From NCBI GenBank assembly GCA_017880715.1, contig JADGRT010000122.1:1-7787 (forward strand): a stretch of DNA of 7,787 nucleotides, given 5' to 3'. The notes under the pieces are model-generated. The model searched no databases. It saw only the letters and a list, made by a program, of their open reading frames with translations, and was not told the origin of the DNA. Made by a program: the position numbers and the translations under genes. Numbering within the stretch: the stretch's first letter is position 1; each line of letters opens with the position of its first letter. Shown here one piece after another: positions 1-6,992 of the stretch. The DNA is from Verrucomicrobiia bacterium (GTDB taxonomy: Bacteria > Verrucomicrobiota > Verrucomicrobiia > Limisphaerales > UBA1319).

Positions 1-2
1 AT

Positions 3-1166
3 GCCAATGGCAAAGGTGTCACCCGGGACCAACGGAAAGCCGCCTATTGGTACCACCAAGCCGCCGAACAGGGCCATAGCCTGGCTCACTTCAACCTTGG
101 ATTCTGTTACGAGGTCGGCGAAGGCGTCGACAAGAACGCCGAGGCGGCTATCCAATGGTACCAACGCGCCGCCGAACAAGGCGATCCGGACGCCCAGCAG
201 GCTTTGGAGGAAATAGCCGCCAATCGGCCGCCCCCGGCCGCCCCCTCACCGGTCGCAGAGGCGATCGCGCCTCACCCCGTCGCGCCGCCGCCCGAGGCGG
301 GCGCCGCCGAAGACGTGGTTGCGCCCGCCGAGCTTGAACCGCAACCGCTCCCATCACCCGCGGTGGAAGTCGCCACCCCGCCGCCTCTCGCCCCCAAAGA
401 ACCCATGGGCGAATTGCTGAAATTCGCCGAGACCGGTGACGTCCTGGCCCAATATAAACTGGGCATGAAGTATCTTCTTGGACAGGAGGTGGAACCGGAT
501 TACCTGATCGCCAGCCTGCTGCTTCAGGCGGCTGCCGAAAAAGGCCTTGCGGAGGCCCAGTTCTACCTGGGCGAGCTTTGCCAAAATGGCCAGGGCATTC
601 CGCAGAACTTCGCGGAATCGACTCGGTGGTACCACCGAGCCGCCGAACAAGGTATGGGCGCCGCCCAGGCGCGGCTGGGACATTTCTACGACCAGGGCGT
701 GGGCGTCGTGCCGGATTTCGTCGAAGCCGCCAAATGGTTCCGCCGCGCGGCCGACCAAGGCATCGCCGAAGCCCAGGCGCGCATCGGCCAATATTATGAA
801 CAGGGACGGGTGTTTAACGAGGACGCGGTCGAAGCCGTGAAATGGTACACGAAGGCTGCCGAACAAGCCCACGCCGAAGCTCAATACCACCTCGGCCGGT
901 GTTGCGAACAAGGCCAGGGGATCAGCCAGGACTACGCCGCCGCTTACAAGTGGTACAACCTGGCCGCCGCCCTGGGCCATCGCCAGGCCCTGGAGGCTCG
1001 CGAGCAGATCGTAACCCTCCTGAGTTCCGGGCAGATCGCCGAAGGCCAACAACAGGCGTCCGACCTCTATCGTTCGCTCGGATTCAAACGGTTGGCCGAA
1101 AAGGAAATCTCCCCGGCCATCCAAAAAATCCTGGCCCAACACGCCCCGAAATCGGCCAAGGAATAG
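3..1166 (+). CDS. Sel1-repeat (TPR-like) protein, 5' end missing
   Basis: The reading frame is open from the left edge to the TAG at 1164..1166, giving 387 residues; the true start and any signal peptide lie outside the window. The protein is built of roughly 36-residue Sel1-like repeats with the pattern AxxxLGxxYxxGxGVxxDxxxAxxWYxxAAEQG. Half a repeat and one full repeat come first (about residues 1-66). An alanine/proline-rich linker follows (about 72-130), then five more repeats (about 135-320), including segments such as ARLGHFYDQGVGV and KWYNLAAALG. A charged 60-residue tail without repeats closes the protein. Sel1 repeats form alpha-solenoids that act as protein-binding scaffolds, often in envelope or signalling roles; no enzymatic domain is visible. 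The partner is unknown. The gene converges with the glycosyltransferase gene, with 3 nt between the stops and no terminator between them. Long open frames on the opposite strand here are GC-rich shadows. Confidence 0.93.
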   Translation, partial: ANGKGVTRDQRKAAYWYHQAAEQGHSLAHFNLGFCYEVGEGVDKNAEAAIQWYQRAAEQGDPDAQQALEEIAANRPPPAAPSPVAEAIAPHPVAPPPEAGAAEDVVAPAELEPQPLPSPAVEVATPPPLAPKEPMGELLKFAETGDVLAQYKLGMKYLLGQEVEPDYLIASLLLQAAAEKGLAEAQFYLGELCQNGQGIPQNFAESTRWYHRAAEQGMGAAQARLGHFYDQGVGVVPDFVEAAKWFRRAADQGIAEAQARIGQYYEQGRVFNEDAVEAVKWYTKAAEQAHAEAQYHLGRCCEQGQGISQDYAAAYKWYNLAAALGHRQALEAREQIVTLLSSGQIAEGQQQASDLYRSLGFKRLAEKEISPAIQKILAQHAPKSAKE

Positions 1167-1169
1167 TCT

Positions 1170-2474
1170 CTAGTAATTCTTCCGAGCGGAGGACAAACTC
1201 TCGTACACGCGCGCCACCTCGCGCGCCATTTGCCCGATTCCGAACCGCTCCCGCACACTGCCTCGCCCTTGCTCCCCCAGTTTTCGCGCGCGGTCCGGAT
1301 TCCCCAGCAGCGATGCCAACGCCTCGGCCAACGCCTCCGCACGGCTCGGATCATACAGAATCCCGCCCCCGGTGGCATGAATGATCTCCGGGTAGGCGCC
1401 CCGATTGGGCTGAACCACCGGCACGCCCGTTGCGTTGGCTTCCAGCAGGTAGCTCCCAAAGGCCTCCCCCGCCGGCACCGGAACCGAAAGCACCGACAAC
1501 GAACGCAAGAATTCCAGACGCTTCGGCCGGTCGAATTCCGGCAGGAACTCAACGGATTTCGCGCATCCCGCCGCCGTCAACTGGCGTCGCAGTTGCGAAA
1601 TAAAAGCGACGTCATCGCCGGTTTGTCCGCCGGTGGCCCGCAACTTCAGGGATGGCCATTGCGGACTTTGTTTCAGCCTCAAAAACGCCTCCACCAAAAC
1701 TCCCAGCCCCAGCGCCGGCGATAGCCGCGAAAGAAACCCGATCACGGGTGGATCGGGCCACGCCGGCGCCGGCGCGAAACCCGTCAGGTCAATGCCCAGC
1801 GGAATGACCTGTATGCAGTCACCGCTTATTTTTGTCAGGCGCCGGATTTTTTGCGCATAGTACTCGCTGACCGAGATAAACCGGTCCACGTCGGCCGAGC
1901 GCTCCGCCACGGCATCCCACACCCGCCGCGCGACCTCCGGCTGCAGGGCCTCGATCCAAGTGTCTTCATCCTGCAAAGAACAGACAATCGACGCCCCCAA
2001 AGCTTGCTTCACGCGCCGCGCCAATCCCAACAGCAGGGCGTTGGAAAAATGCACCACCGCCGGTTTTTCGTGCTGCGTCAGCCATTCCACCAGCCGGTCC
2101 AATTCCTCGGCCTGCCCGCCCGCCTCGCCGCGCAACATCGACAACGTCATTGCCTCCAAGCCGCGGGCCCGGGTCGATCCCGCCTTGCGCGCCGCCCATT
2201 TCAACAAAACCGCCGCGTCCAGCCAGCGCGTCAGCCAGCGGGGCGCCTTTCTTAAAAAGGGAATCTGCTGCCGCAGATAAAGGCTGATGGCTCCGTAAAA
2301 AACCGGCGCCTCACCCCTGACAGCCGGATCGTCCGCGAACATCGGCAGATACAAAGGCACCATGACCACGTCGTGACCCAGGGCGCGCTGGGCCTTGACC
2401 AGGGCGTTGTCGCGCAGGCAGTTTTGACAATAAAAGGTCCCGCCCGAACCGGGCACGATATGGACAATTTTCAT
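1170..2474 (-). CDS. GT4-family glycosyltransferase (GT-B fold)
   Basis: This 434-residue protein is a retaining GT-B glycosyltransferase that would transfer a sugar from a nucleotide-sugar donor to an unknown acceptor in the cytoplasm. The N-terminal acceptor domain starts with MKIVHIVPGSGG and carries a Cys pair (YC16QNC19LRDN). I associate a glycine-rich start followed by CxxC and RDN with a GT4 subgroup common in planctomycetes, acidobacteria and verrucomicrobia (recollection, not searched). The inter-domain region has RFISVSEYY (about 198-206) and VIPLGID (about 223-229). The donor domain opens with GFLSRL (246-251) and holds the EX7E motif, Glu337 and Glu345, within GEAFGSYLLEANATG. There is no signal peptide or membrane segment. 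The ATG at 2474 overlaps the stop of the propeller gene as ATGA, and AGGA from the end of that gene lies just upstream, so translational coupling is likely. The substrate cannot be read from sequence. Confidence 0.93.
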   Translation of the reverse strand: MKIVHIVPGSGGTFYCQNCLRDNALVKAQRALGHDVVMVPLYLPMFADDPAVRGEAPVFYGAISLYLRQQIPFLRKAPRWLTRWLDAAVLLKWAARKAGSTRARGLEAMTLSMLRGEAGGQAEELDRLVEWLTQHEKPAVVHFSNALLLGLARRVKQALGASIVCSLQDEDTWIEALQPEVARRVWDAVAERSADVDRFISVSEYYAQKIRRLTKISGDCIQVIPLGIDLTGFAPAPAWPDPPVIGFLSRLSPALGLGVLVEAFLRLKQSPQWPSLKLRATGGQTGDDVAFISQLRRQLTAAGCAKSVEFLPEFDRPKRLEFLRSLSVLSVPVPAGEAFGSYLLEANATGVPVVQPNRGAYPEIIHATGGGILYDPSRAEALAEALASLLGNPDRARKLGEQGRGSVRERFGIGQMAREVARVYESLSSARKNY

Positions 2475-3808
2475 TTCCTGCCAAAAGCATAGACGCGCCC
2501 ATCCTCCGTGCCGACGACCACGATGCCGCCGGCCACCGCCGGCGACCCAGTAATAGGCGCGCCAATTTCATAGCTCCACAACTCCCTGCCCTCGCCAAGG
2601 CTCAACAGATACAGGCGGCCATCGGTCGATCCCACCACCACCTTGTCCCCGCAAATCACGGGAGAACTGTCCACGTCGCCTCGCGTGCGAAACGTCCAAA
2701 GCTTCGCCCCATCCTTCCGGGCCACGCAATGCACGCTCTGATCCCGTGAACCCGCCACCACGCGATCCGCGCCCACCGCCGGTGACGCAAAAAAGGGCGC
2801 GCCACCGTTCGGGCTGCCATATTGCCAGGCGATTTTCTTTTGGCTGAGATCCACACAAATCAATTGACCCTCGTAATGTCCCACATAAACCCGATCGCCC
2901 ACCATGGCCGCGGACCCCGCGATATAAGCGCCGGCCTCGATTTTGGCGATCTCCTTGCCATCCGCCACCGACACCACATGCACCAGCGCGTCGCACCCGC
3001 CAAAAACGGTTTTGCCATCCGACACCGCCGGCGCGCCGTTGATGTAGTTGCCGGTCTCGTAGGTCCACACCACCTTGCCCGTCGCCGCCGCCACACAATG
3101 CATCACGTTGTCGTAGCTACCCACCAGGATGCGCTTGCCTTGATTGCCCGGGCCCGGAATCCAGTTGGCGGAACCCATGATTTTTCCTCCGGTCTCATAT
3201 TGCCACCGCGCTTTTCCCGTCGCTGCGTCCACGGCAAACAGCGTTCCTTTCAACGTTCCCACCACCACCAGGTCGTCCACGATCAGCGGTGGCGCCTCCA
3301 CCCGGTCCCCCGCGTTAAACTCCCATAGCTTGCCGCCATCCCGCAGATTCAAAGCATAGAGCTTGTTGTCGTTGGATCCGATAAACACGCGACCCCGACC
3401 GATGACCGCCGAGGATTTGATCGCCTCACCGGTCTTGAAATTCCAGAGCAGCGCCAGCTTTTCCGGCAGCGCTCCGGAAGCCACCCCGGCCAACTGCGCA
3501 TTACCACGAAAAATCGGCCACTCCACGGCCGCCGCCTCATTCGTGCTCCCGCCTGAAGGCGCCGCCGCCGCCAAGCCGATGCCTATGCCCCCTGTCACCA
3601 GCCACGCGACGGCAATAAGCCTCACCATTGGGACCGGCAGCCTAATGAGAAACCCCGCGCTCCCTCGGTCCCCCAGATCGTCCTTCGTCCTCGTCCCTCG
3701 TCCTCGTCCTCGTCCTCGATCTTTTTCCGAGGGGAATCGAGGACGAGGACGAGGGACGAGGACGAAAAACGCGTGAGCCGTGCCGGTTATTATCTTCCAA
3801 ATATTCAT
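2471..3808 (-). CDS. Exported PQQ-type beta-propeller repeat protein
   Basis: The frame encodes 445 residues from the ATG at 3808. Eight repeats of about 40 residues follow one another from about residue 120 to the end, each with the core pattern WxFxTGxxIxxSPAVxxxxVVVGSxDGxLYALDxxTGKxLW, which predicts an eight-bladed propeller of the PQQ/BamB type. No dehydrogenase or PQQ-ligand motif is seen, so a binding or scaffold role is likelier than quinoprotein catalysis. A good signal peptide begins at Met61 (MVRLIAVAWLVTGGIGIG, then an Ala-rich cleavage region), which would put the mature protein outside the cytoplasm. The start is uncertain. The ATG at 3808 has a strong GGGAGG ribosome site, whereas Met61 (ATG at 3628, 385 residues) has none. 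The 60 residues between them are largely encoded by a palindromic element (3684..3766). The stop overlaps the glycosyltransferase start (ATGA), so the two genes form an operon. Confidence 0.9.
   Translation of the reverse strand: MNIWKIITGTAHAFFVLVPRPRPRFPSEKDRGRGRGRGTRTKDDLGDRGSAGFLIRLPVPMVRLIAVAWLVTGGIGIGLAAAAPSGGSTNEAAAVEWPIFRGNAQLAGVASGALPEKLALLWNFKTGEAIKSSAVIGRGRVFIGSNDNKLYALNLRDGGKLWEFNAGDRVEAPPLIVDDLVVVGTLKGTLFAVDAATGKARWQYETGGKIMGSANWIPGPGNQGKRILVGSYDNVMHCVAAATGKVVWTYETGNYINGAPAVSDGKTVFGGCDALVHVVSVADGKEIAKIEAGAYIAGSAAMVGDRVYVGHYEGQLICVDLSQKKIAWQYGSPNGGAPFFASPAVGADRVVAGSRDQSVHCVARKDGAKLWTFRTRGDVDSSPVICGDKVVVGSTDGRLYLLSLGEGRELWSYEIGAPITGSPAVAGGIVVVGTEDGRVYAFGRK
3684..3766. repeat. CCTCGT-rich palindromic element inside the propeller gene
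   Basis: Two perfectly complementary 29-bp arms (3684..3712 and 3738..3766) are built from repeated TCCTCG/TCCCTCG units, with an extra TCCTCG unit next to the left arm and a T-rich loop. On the minus strand it is translated as an Arg/Pro, then Arg/Gly-rich stretch (VLVPRPRPRF ... RGRGRGRGTR), low complexity quite unlike the rest of the protein. I recall elements of this composition scattered through verrucomicrobial genomes, but could not search. It would form a very stable hairpin in RNA. Confidence 0.85.
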
Positions 3809-3815
3809 AAAACAA

Positions 3816-3821
3816 CCTCCC
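3816..3821 (-). promoter_or_regulatory. Strong ribosome binding site GGGAGG for the ATG at 3808
   Basis: On the minus strand GGGAGG lies 7 nt before the ATG at 3808. It supports initiation upstream of the palindrome that interrupts the propeller gene. The alternative ATG at 3628, directly before the signal peptide, has no comparable site. Either the palindrome-encoded extension is translated, or ribosomes loaded here re-initiate at 3628. Confidence 0.6.
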
Positions 3822-3905
3822 GTAGCTTACCCTAAAGCCACGCCTTAGACAACAGTCCTTTGTTGCCGGCGTCTCACGGGTGCGAATCTCACATTTTTCC
3901 GCAGG

Positions 3906-3975
3906 ACTGGGAGCGCCGGCATCTTGCCGGCGTGGACGGAGTCGAACACGCCGGCAAGATGCCGGCGATCCCAGT
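3906..3975. repeat. Intergenic palindrome (GCCGGCAAGATGCCGGC type)
   Basis: Arms of 29 bp (3906..3934 and 3947..3975) with a single mismatch flank a 12-nt loop. Each arm contains a nested palindrome, GCCGGC-AAGAT-GCCGGC. The element sits in the 202-bp gap between the pseudopilin stop (4011) and the propeller start (3808), about 35 nt after the stop. It may act as a transcription barrier or mRNA stabiliser between the two operons; this is inference. I recognise the arm as a dispersed repeat of planctomycete and verrucomicrobial genomes from memory only. Nothing else is evident in the gap, apart from the ribosome site at 3816. Confidence 0.85.
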
Positions 3976-4010
3976 GAGGAGTCAACGTCCGAAAAAGGTG
4001 AGCGCGCGTC

Positions 4011-4931
4011 TCATGGCACCACCAGCGCCTCCGGTCGCAAACGGCCCAGTGTCTGACCCGGCAAGCGCAGGTCCAGCGATTCCTTCAACGGTTTCTCCGT
4101 CCCGACATGTCCATCGCAAAACGCCACGTTCGCCAGCCGCGCATGCCGAAAGTGAGCCGTGGCCTCGCCAACATTCGTGCCCACGTAATAAAATTCCTCC
4201 AGCAGGGGATGGTCCGTCGAGGCCGGCGCCTGAAAATCGTTCACCTGTCCCGCATCCGCAAATACCGCCGTCTCGGAATGCACCCGAATGCGGCTGACCT
4301 TCACCGGCATCTGATTCATCGGCCCTGACAGGCACAGGTTGTAGCCGTATCCATAGGCCGCGCCCGTTGCCTTGAGTTTGAAGATCCGCAGGGCGTAGGA
4401 CAACGACGGGCATACCTCCACACCGCGCCCGTTCAAGTACGGAAACAACGCCCCTGGCCGCGGATCGAAGGCTCGCTCCCCTTCCGGTCCGCGCTCCAGC
4501 CAGCCAAACCAATACAGGTCCCCGCCGTTGGTGGCCGCTCCGCGATAGCGAAAGGCATTGCCGTTATTGTCATCCCAATACATCTGCGCCGCCAGACTCA
4601 ATTGACGCAAGTTGCTCGCGCACCGAATCCGTTGCGCCGTCTGACGGCTGCGGCTCAGCACCGGCAGCCATAATCCCGCCAGAATCGCGATAACCGCCAC
4701 CACCATCAGCAGCTCCACCAGCGTGAAGGCCACCCTGCCAACCGCACCAGCGTCCGCGCGCAGCGAGATCGTAGCGCAGATTTCCAATCTGCTGTGTCGC
4801 CGACTTCCAGTCGGCAGACCGTTCGATGGCCGATGCGGCGGCGGATTGGAAATCCGCGATACAGCAGGTTGAAAACCTGCGCTACGGTTGTTGGTCGTCC
4901 AACCCCGCGCCTGATCAGTAAAACCTGACAT
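4011..4931 (-). CDS. Pseudopilin-like protein with H-X9-DG motif
   Basis: From the ATG at 4931 the protein has 306 residues. The type IV prepilin signal reads GRVAFTLVELLMVVAVIAIL, with the predicted peptidase cut between Ala68 and Phe69 and the usual Glu at mature position 5 (Glu73), followed by one hydrophobic helix. After the helix comes RCASNLRQLSLAAQMYWDDN, typical of the large verrucomicrobial/planctomycete pseudopilin family. Near the C-terminus, HARLANVAFCDG is an exact H-X9-DG motif (His263, Asp273, Gly274). The protein is expected in the inner membrane, with its body in the periplasm, assembling into or working with a type II secretion-like pseudopilus. The start lies 14 nt after the stop of the secreted-protein gene, with AGG 6 nt upstream. 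The 68-residue leader is very long and about 38 residues of it are encoded by a palindromic repeat. The exact start is therefore uncertain; no other ATG lies between the repeat and the cleavage motif, only GTG or CTG codons. Confidence 0.88.
   Translation of the reverse strand: MSGFTDQARGWTTNNRSAGFQPAVSRISNPPPHRPSNGLPTGSRRHSRLEICATISLRADAGAVGRVAFTLVELLMVVAVIAILAGLWLPVLSRSRQTAQRIRCASNLRQLSLAAQMYWDDNNGNAFRYRGAATNGGDLYWFGWLERGPEGERAFDPRPGALFPYLNGRGVEVCPSLSYALRIFKLKATGAAYGYGYNLCLSGPMNQMPVKVSRIRVHSETAVFADAGQVNDFQAPASTDHPLLEEFYYVGTNVGEATAHFRHARLANVAFCDGHVGTEKPLKESLDLRLPGQTLGRLRPEALVVP
4771..4885. repeat. 115-bp palindromic repeat inside the pseudopilin leader
   Basis: The ends are inverted repeats of about 30 bp matching at 26 positions (GTAGCGCAGATTTCCAATCT against the complement of the right end). 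The middle holds CGACTTCCAGTCG, a nested palindrome. On the minus strand it encodes SAGFQPAV ... RISNPPP ... NGLPTGSRR ... LEICAT, strings I recall as recurring in spurious or N-terminal protein segments of verrucomicrobial genomes. No target-site duplication is obvious at its edges. It encodes no transposase and would have to be mobilised in trans. Confidence 0.85.
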
Positions 4932-4945
4932 GACTCGCCTAAAAA

Positions 4946-5926
4946 TCACCGCTCCGCCCGCACCCGATAAAACCAAGCTCCCGATGCGTGCCGGGTGTCG
5001 GTCAACACCTGGCGGCCCCCCGTGCCAGGCAGCGGTCCGGCAATCCCCGTCCAAGTCCGGAAATCACTGGTTTGTTCCAAGACATAGGTCCAACCCATGC
5101 GCCCCACGAATTCGGCTTGCCACCATCCGTCCACCAACTCCCCGGCGAACCCGGCAATCGGCGGCTCCGGCACCGTCACCGTGACATTGTCCACCACGCC
5201 GTGCGCCAGCAGCGATCCTCCCGATTGCTCGTCGTTGTAGCTGCTGATGGACACCGTATCCACCTGAAAATCCGTGAAAGCCGCCGACAGTTTGAGATCC
5301 TGGATGGGCCCAAACGATTCGCCATTGCGCGTCATGACGGTGCTCAGCGTCCGATTGCTGGCCGTGTAACGCATCGTCACCTGAAAAGCATCTCCCGCGG
5401 TCAGCTCCAGCGGATAATTCATGCTCGCAAGAAACTGGTGGTTGCTCGAAACCAGCGCCAGCGACACCGTCGCGCCAAAGCCGGAATCCGGAAAATAATC
5501 GAACTCGGCCAGGTTGGGCGAGTCCTTCGCGGTCCCCCGCACGAAATTCGTCCCCATCGCCTGCGTCCGATTGAACAATCCCACCGCCACCTCAAAGGTA
5601 AACGGCTTGTCCGGACTCAACCCCACCGCCACATCCTTCAATTGCAGTTCAAAGGCGAGACTGAAATCGTCGTTCTTGCCCAATACTGCCGGAAGCGGCC
5701 GATAGAAGTAGCTGTTCCCCTGTGACGAATCCCAAGTGACTTCGAGGTTTTGGTTGGCGGGATTCCAATGAAACAGCGAAGCATCCCCAAACACCTGCCA
5801 TCCCCGCGCCAACGGATCGCCGCTGAAATCCTCCGTGATCGTGGCGGCCTCGATACCGGGAGCCACCAGCCATATTAATAAAGCGGCGTGGAAATGAATC
5901 CAAGGGTTCAAACCAAGATGATTCAT
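4946..5926 (-). CDS. Secreted protein with verrucomicrobial C-terminal domain
   Basis: The product has 326 residues. The ATG at 5926 is chosen because it overlaps the stop of the upstream gene as ATGA, has AGGGA at 5935..5939 in front of it, and is followed by a signal peptide (hydrophobic HAALLIWLVAPG, likely cut after GIEA). The next 230 residues begin ITEDFSGDPLARGW and look like an all-beta, concanavalin-A/LamG-like module: alternating strands, DNVTVTV at the end, and no catalytic motif that I recognise. Residues 256-326 carry a small domain common at the C-termini of verrucomicrobial exported proteins, with WTYVLEQTSDFRTW and the terminal FYRVRAER. Neighbours suggest co-expression and surface work with the PEP-CTERM protein, under the cobalamin riboswitch. 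The internal string VPEPP is not followed by a membrane helix, so this is not itself a PEP-CTERM protein. Function is unknown. Confidence 0.87.
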   Translation of the reverse strand: MNHLGLNPWIHFHAALLIWLVAPGIEAATITEDFSGDPLARGWQVFGDASLFHWNPANQNLEVTWDSSQGNSYFYRPLPAVLGKNDDFSLAFELQLKDVAVGLSPDKPFTFEVAVGLFNRTQAMGTNFVRGTAKDSPNLAEFDYFPDSGFGATVSLALVSSNHQFLASMNYPLELTAGDAFQVTMRYTASNRTLSTVMTRNGESFGPIQDLKLSAAFTDFQVDTVSISSYNDEQSGGSLLAHGVVDNVTVTVPEPPIAGFAGELVDGWWQAEFVGRMGWTYVLEQTSDFRTWTGIAGPLPGTGGRQVLTDTRHASGAWFYRVRAER

Positions 5927-6753
5927 GAACTTTTTCCCTGTCGCAGAGCCAACCACACCATCCCGGCGCCCAGCAAAACCAAGGCGCCCATCGCAGGCTC
6001 CGGAACGGCGGCCACCGCCGAAAACCCGTCGATCTCCAAATGGCCGCCCAGGGATACGACCTTGATGAACTGGACACTGTTCAGCGTCACGCGCCGCCCC
6101 TGGACATCTTCGGCCCAGGCCAAATCATAACCCGCACCGCCTCCCGATCCCTGGTATAACCGGCGGCTATCCGTCAAGCCTTTGTCGGCAAAGTCCGCGC
6201 CCGTGAGCGCCGGATTCACCGGCACCGAAAAATCCCCGCTGCCGTCGGTCGGAAACAGGCCGTCCACCAGCGGCGCCAGCGCCGAATTGAGGGCGTAATA
6301 CGTCACATTGTCGGCGCTGACATAGACCCGCGACCCTCCCGTGCCCGCACCGTACAACGATCCATCCGTAATGCCGCCGCCGGAATAATCGCCGTTGACG
6401 ATGTTGAAGCCGGCGTTGCCATAAACGATAAAGTCGAGGCCGTACGGATGAGCGGGATCGTTCACCACGGGCTGGGCCATCCGCACCGTCAACGAACCAT
6501 TGGTTCCCAAGGACACGACCTGGCTTTGGAGATAGGGGGCGTTGAACGGATCGACCGGCCCGCCAAAAGTTCCGGGCGTCGCCCGCGACGGCTCGCCGAG
6601 GGCCGAGGCGGCATTGGTGAAACCCGCCCCCGAGCTGGGCAGGTTTCCGGAAGTATAATCGACAACGGATTCGGCAAACGACGCGCGCGCCGATGCCACA
6701 CTTAAAGAACCGGCCAAAGCCAGTCCGAGGATAATCTTTTTATTATTATTCAT
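5923..6753 (-). CDS. PEP-CTERM surface protein, cobalamin-riboswitch controlled
   Basis: The product has 276 residues from the ATG at 6753, which directly precedes a signal peptide (MNNNKKIILGLALAGSLSV, cut near ASARA). The C-terminus is a textbook PEP-CTERM sorting signal: VPEP at 250-253, a hydrophobic helix (MGALVLLGAGMVWLAL) and a basic RQGK end. Exosortase processing and display at the surface or in the extracellular matrix are therefore expected. The body contains VVSLGTNGSLTVRMAQPVV, LDFIVYGNAGF and RVYVSADNVTYYAL. This resembles, from memory, the 'cell surface protein' group found in cobalamin-regulated loci of Bacteroidota, a link not tested here. It is the first gene after the riboswitch. 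AGGG lies only 2 nt before the ATG, which is poor spacing. The frame continues upstream to 7176, but that part is the riboswitch and leader, not protein. The gene ends in an ATGA overlap with the next gene. Corrinoid binding is a hypothesis. Confidence 0.9.
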   Translation of the reverse strand: MNNNKKIILGLALAGSLSVASARASFAESVVDYTSGNLPSSGAGFTNAASALGEPSRATPGTFGGPVDPFNAPYLQSQVVSLGTNGSLTVRMAQPVVNDPAHPYGLDFIVYGNAGFNIVNGDYSGGGITDGSLYGAGTGGSRVYVSADNVTYYALNSALAPLVDGLFPTDGSGDFSVPVNPALTGADFADKGLTDSRRLYQGSGGGAGYDLAWAEDVQGRRVTLNSVQFIKVVSLGGHLEIDGFSAVAAVPEPAMGALVLLGAGMVWLALRQGKSS

Positions 6754-6992
6754 GACCCTGATCTTTTCACTGGTTACCGTCCCCATGGACGGCGAGTTGC
6801 CGCTGAAGCGACCAGGGCGGGGCCGGAAAATAAAAAACCTCCAGACCCCGTCAAAACGGCGAATGAAGGCATTCCACGAATTCCGCTGAAAAACCGTCCA
6901 GCAGACTGGCCCCATCCTTCTCGATGACGGAGAAGCGGACCGCTGGGAAAGCCGCGGATTATCCGCGACCGGCCTGGCGATCCCGACGAGCA
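6754..6992 (-). promoter_or_regulatory. Leader between riboswitch and first start codon
   Basis: These 239 nt separate the aptamer from the ATG at 6753 and are probably untranslated. A perfect CGCGGA/TCCGCG hairpin with a 3-nt loop lies at 6953..6967, about 25 nt after the aptamer. A second 6-bp hairpin, CCGTCC/GGACGG with a 4-nt loop, lies at 6777..6792, about 24 nt before the ATG. T-runs occur at about 6832..6838 and 6889..6893, but neither directly follows a strong stem, so no classical intrinsic terminator is clear. Whether B12 acts on transcription or translation cannot be decided by eye. Confidence 0.5.

Noticed and set aside
354..1142. Long minus-strand open frame opposite the Sel1 gene
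   Set aside because: It mirrors the repetitive GC-rich codons of the Sel1 frame, has no recognisable domain and no ribosome site.
2471..3808. Quinoprotein alcohol dehydrogenase
   Set aside because: Only short propeller repeats are present; the length, catalytic Asp context and PQQ-binding residues of those enzymes are not seen.
3684..3975. CRISPR array or IS element
   Set aside because: The palindromes are single, unrelated to one another and without regular spacers, cas genes or a transposase.
4932..5054. Upstream extension of the pseudopilin frame
   Set aside because: It overlaps the 3' end of the secreted-protein gene; the ATG at 4931 sits 14 nt after that stop.
5140..5200. VPEPP string in the secreted protein as a second PEP-CTERM signal
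   Set aside because: It is internal, with a further 70-residue domain after it and no hydrophobic helix or basic tail.
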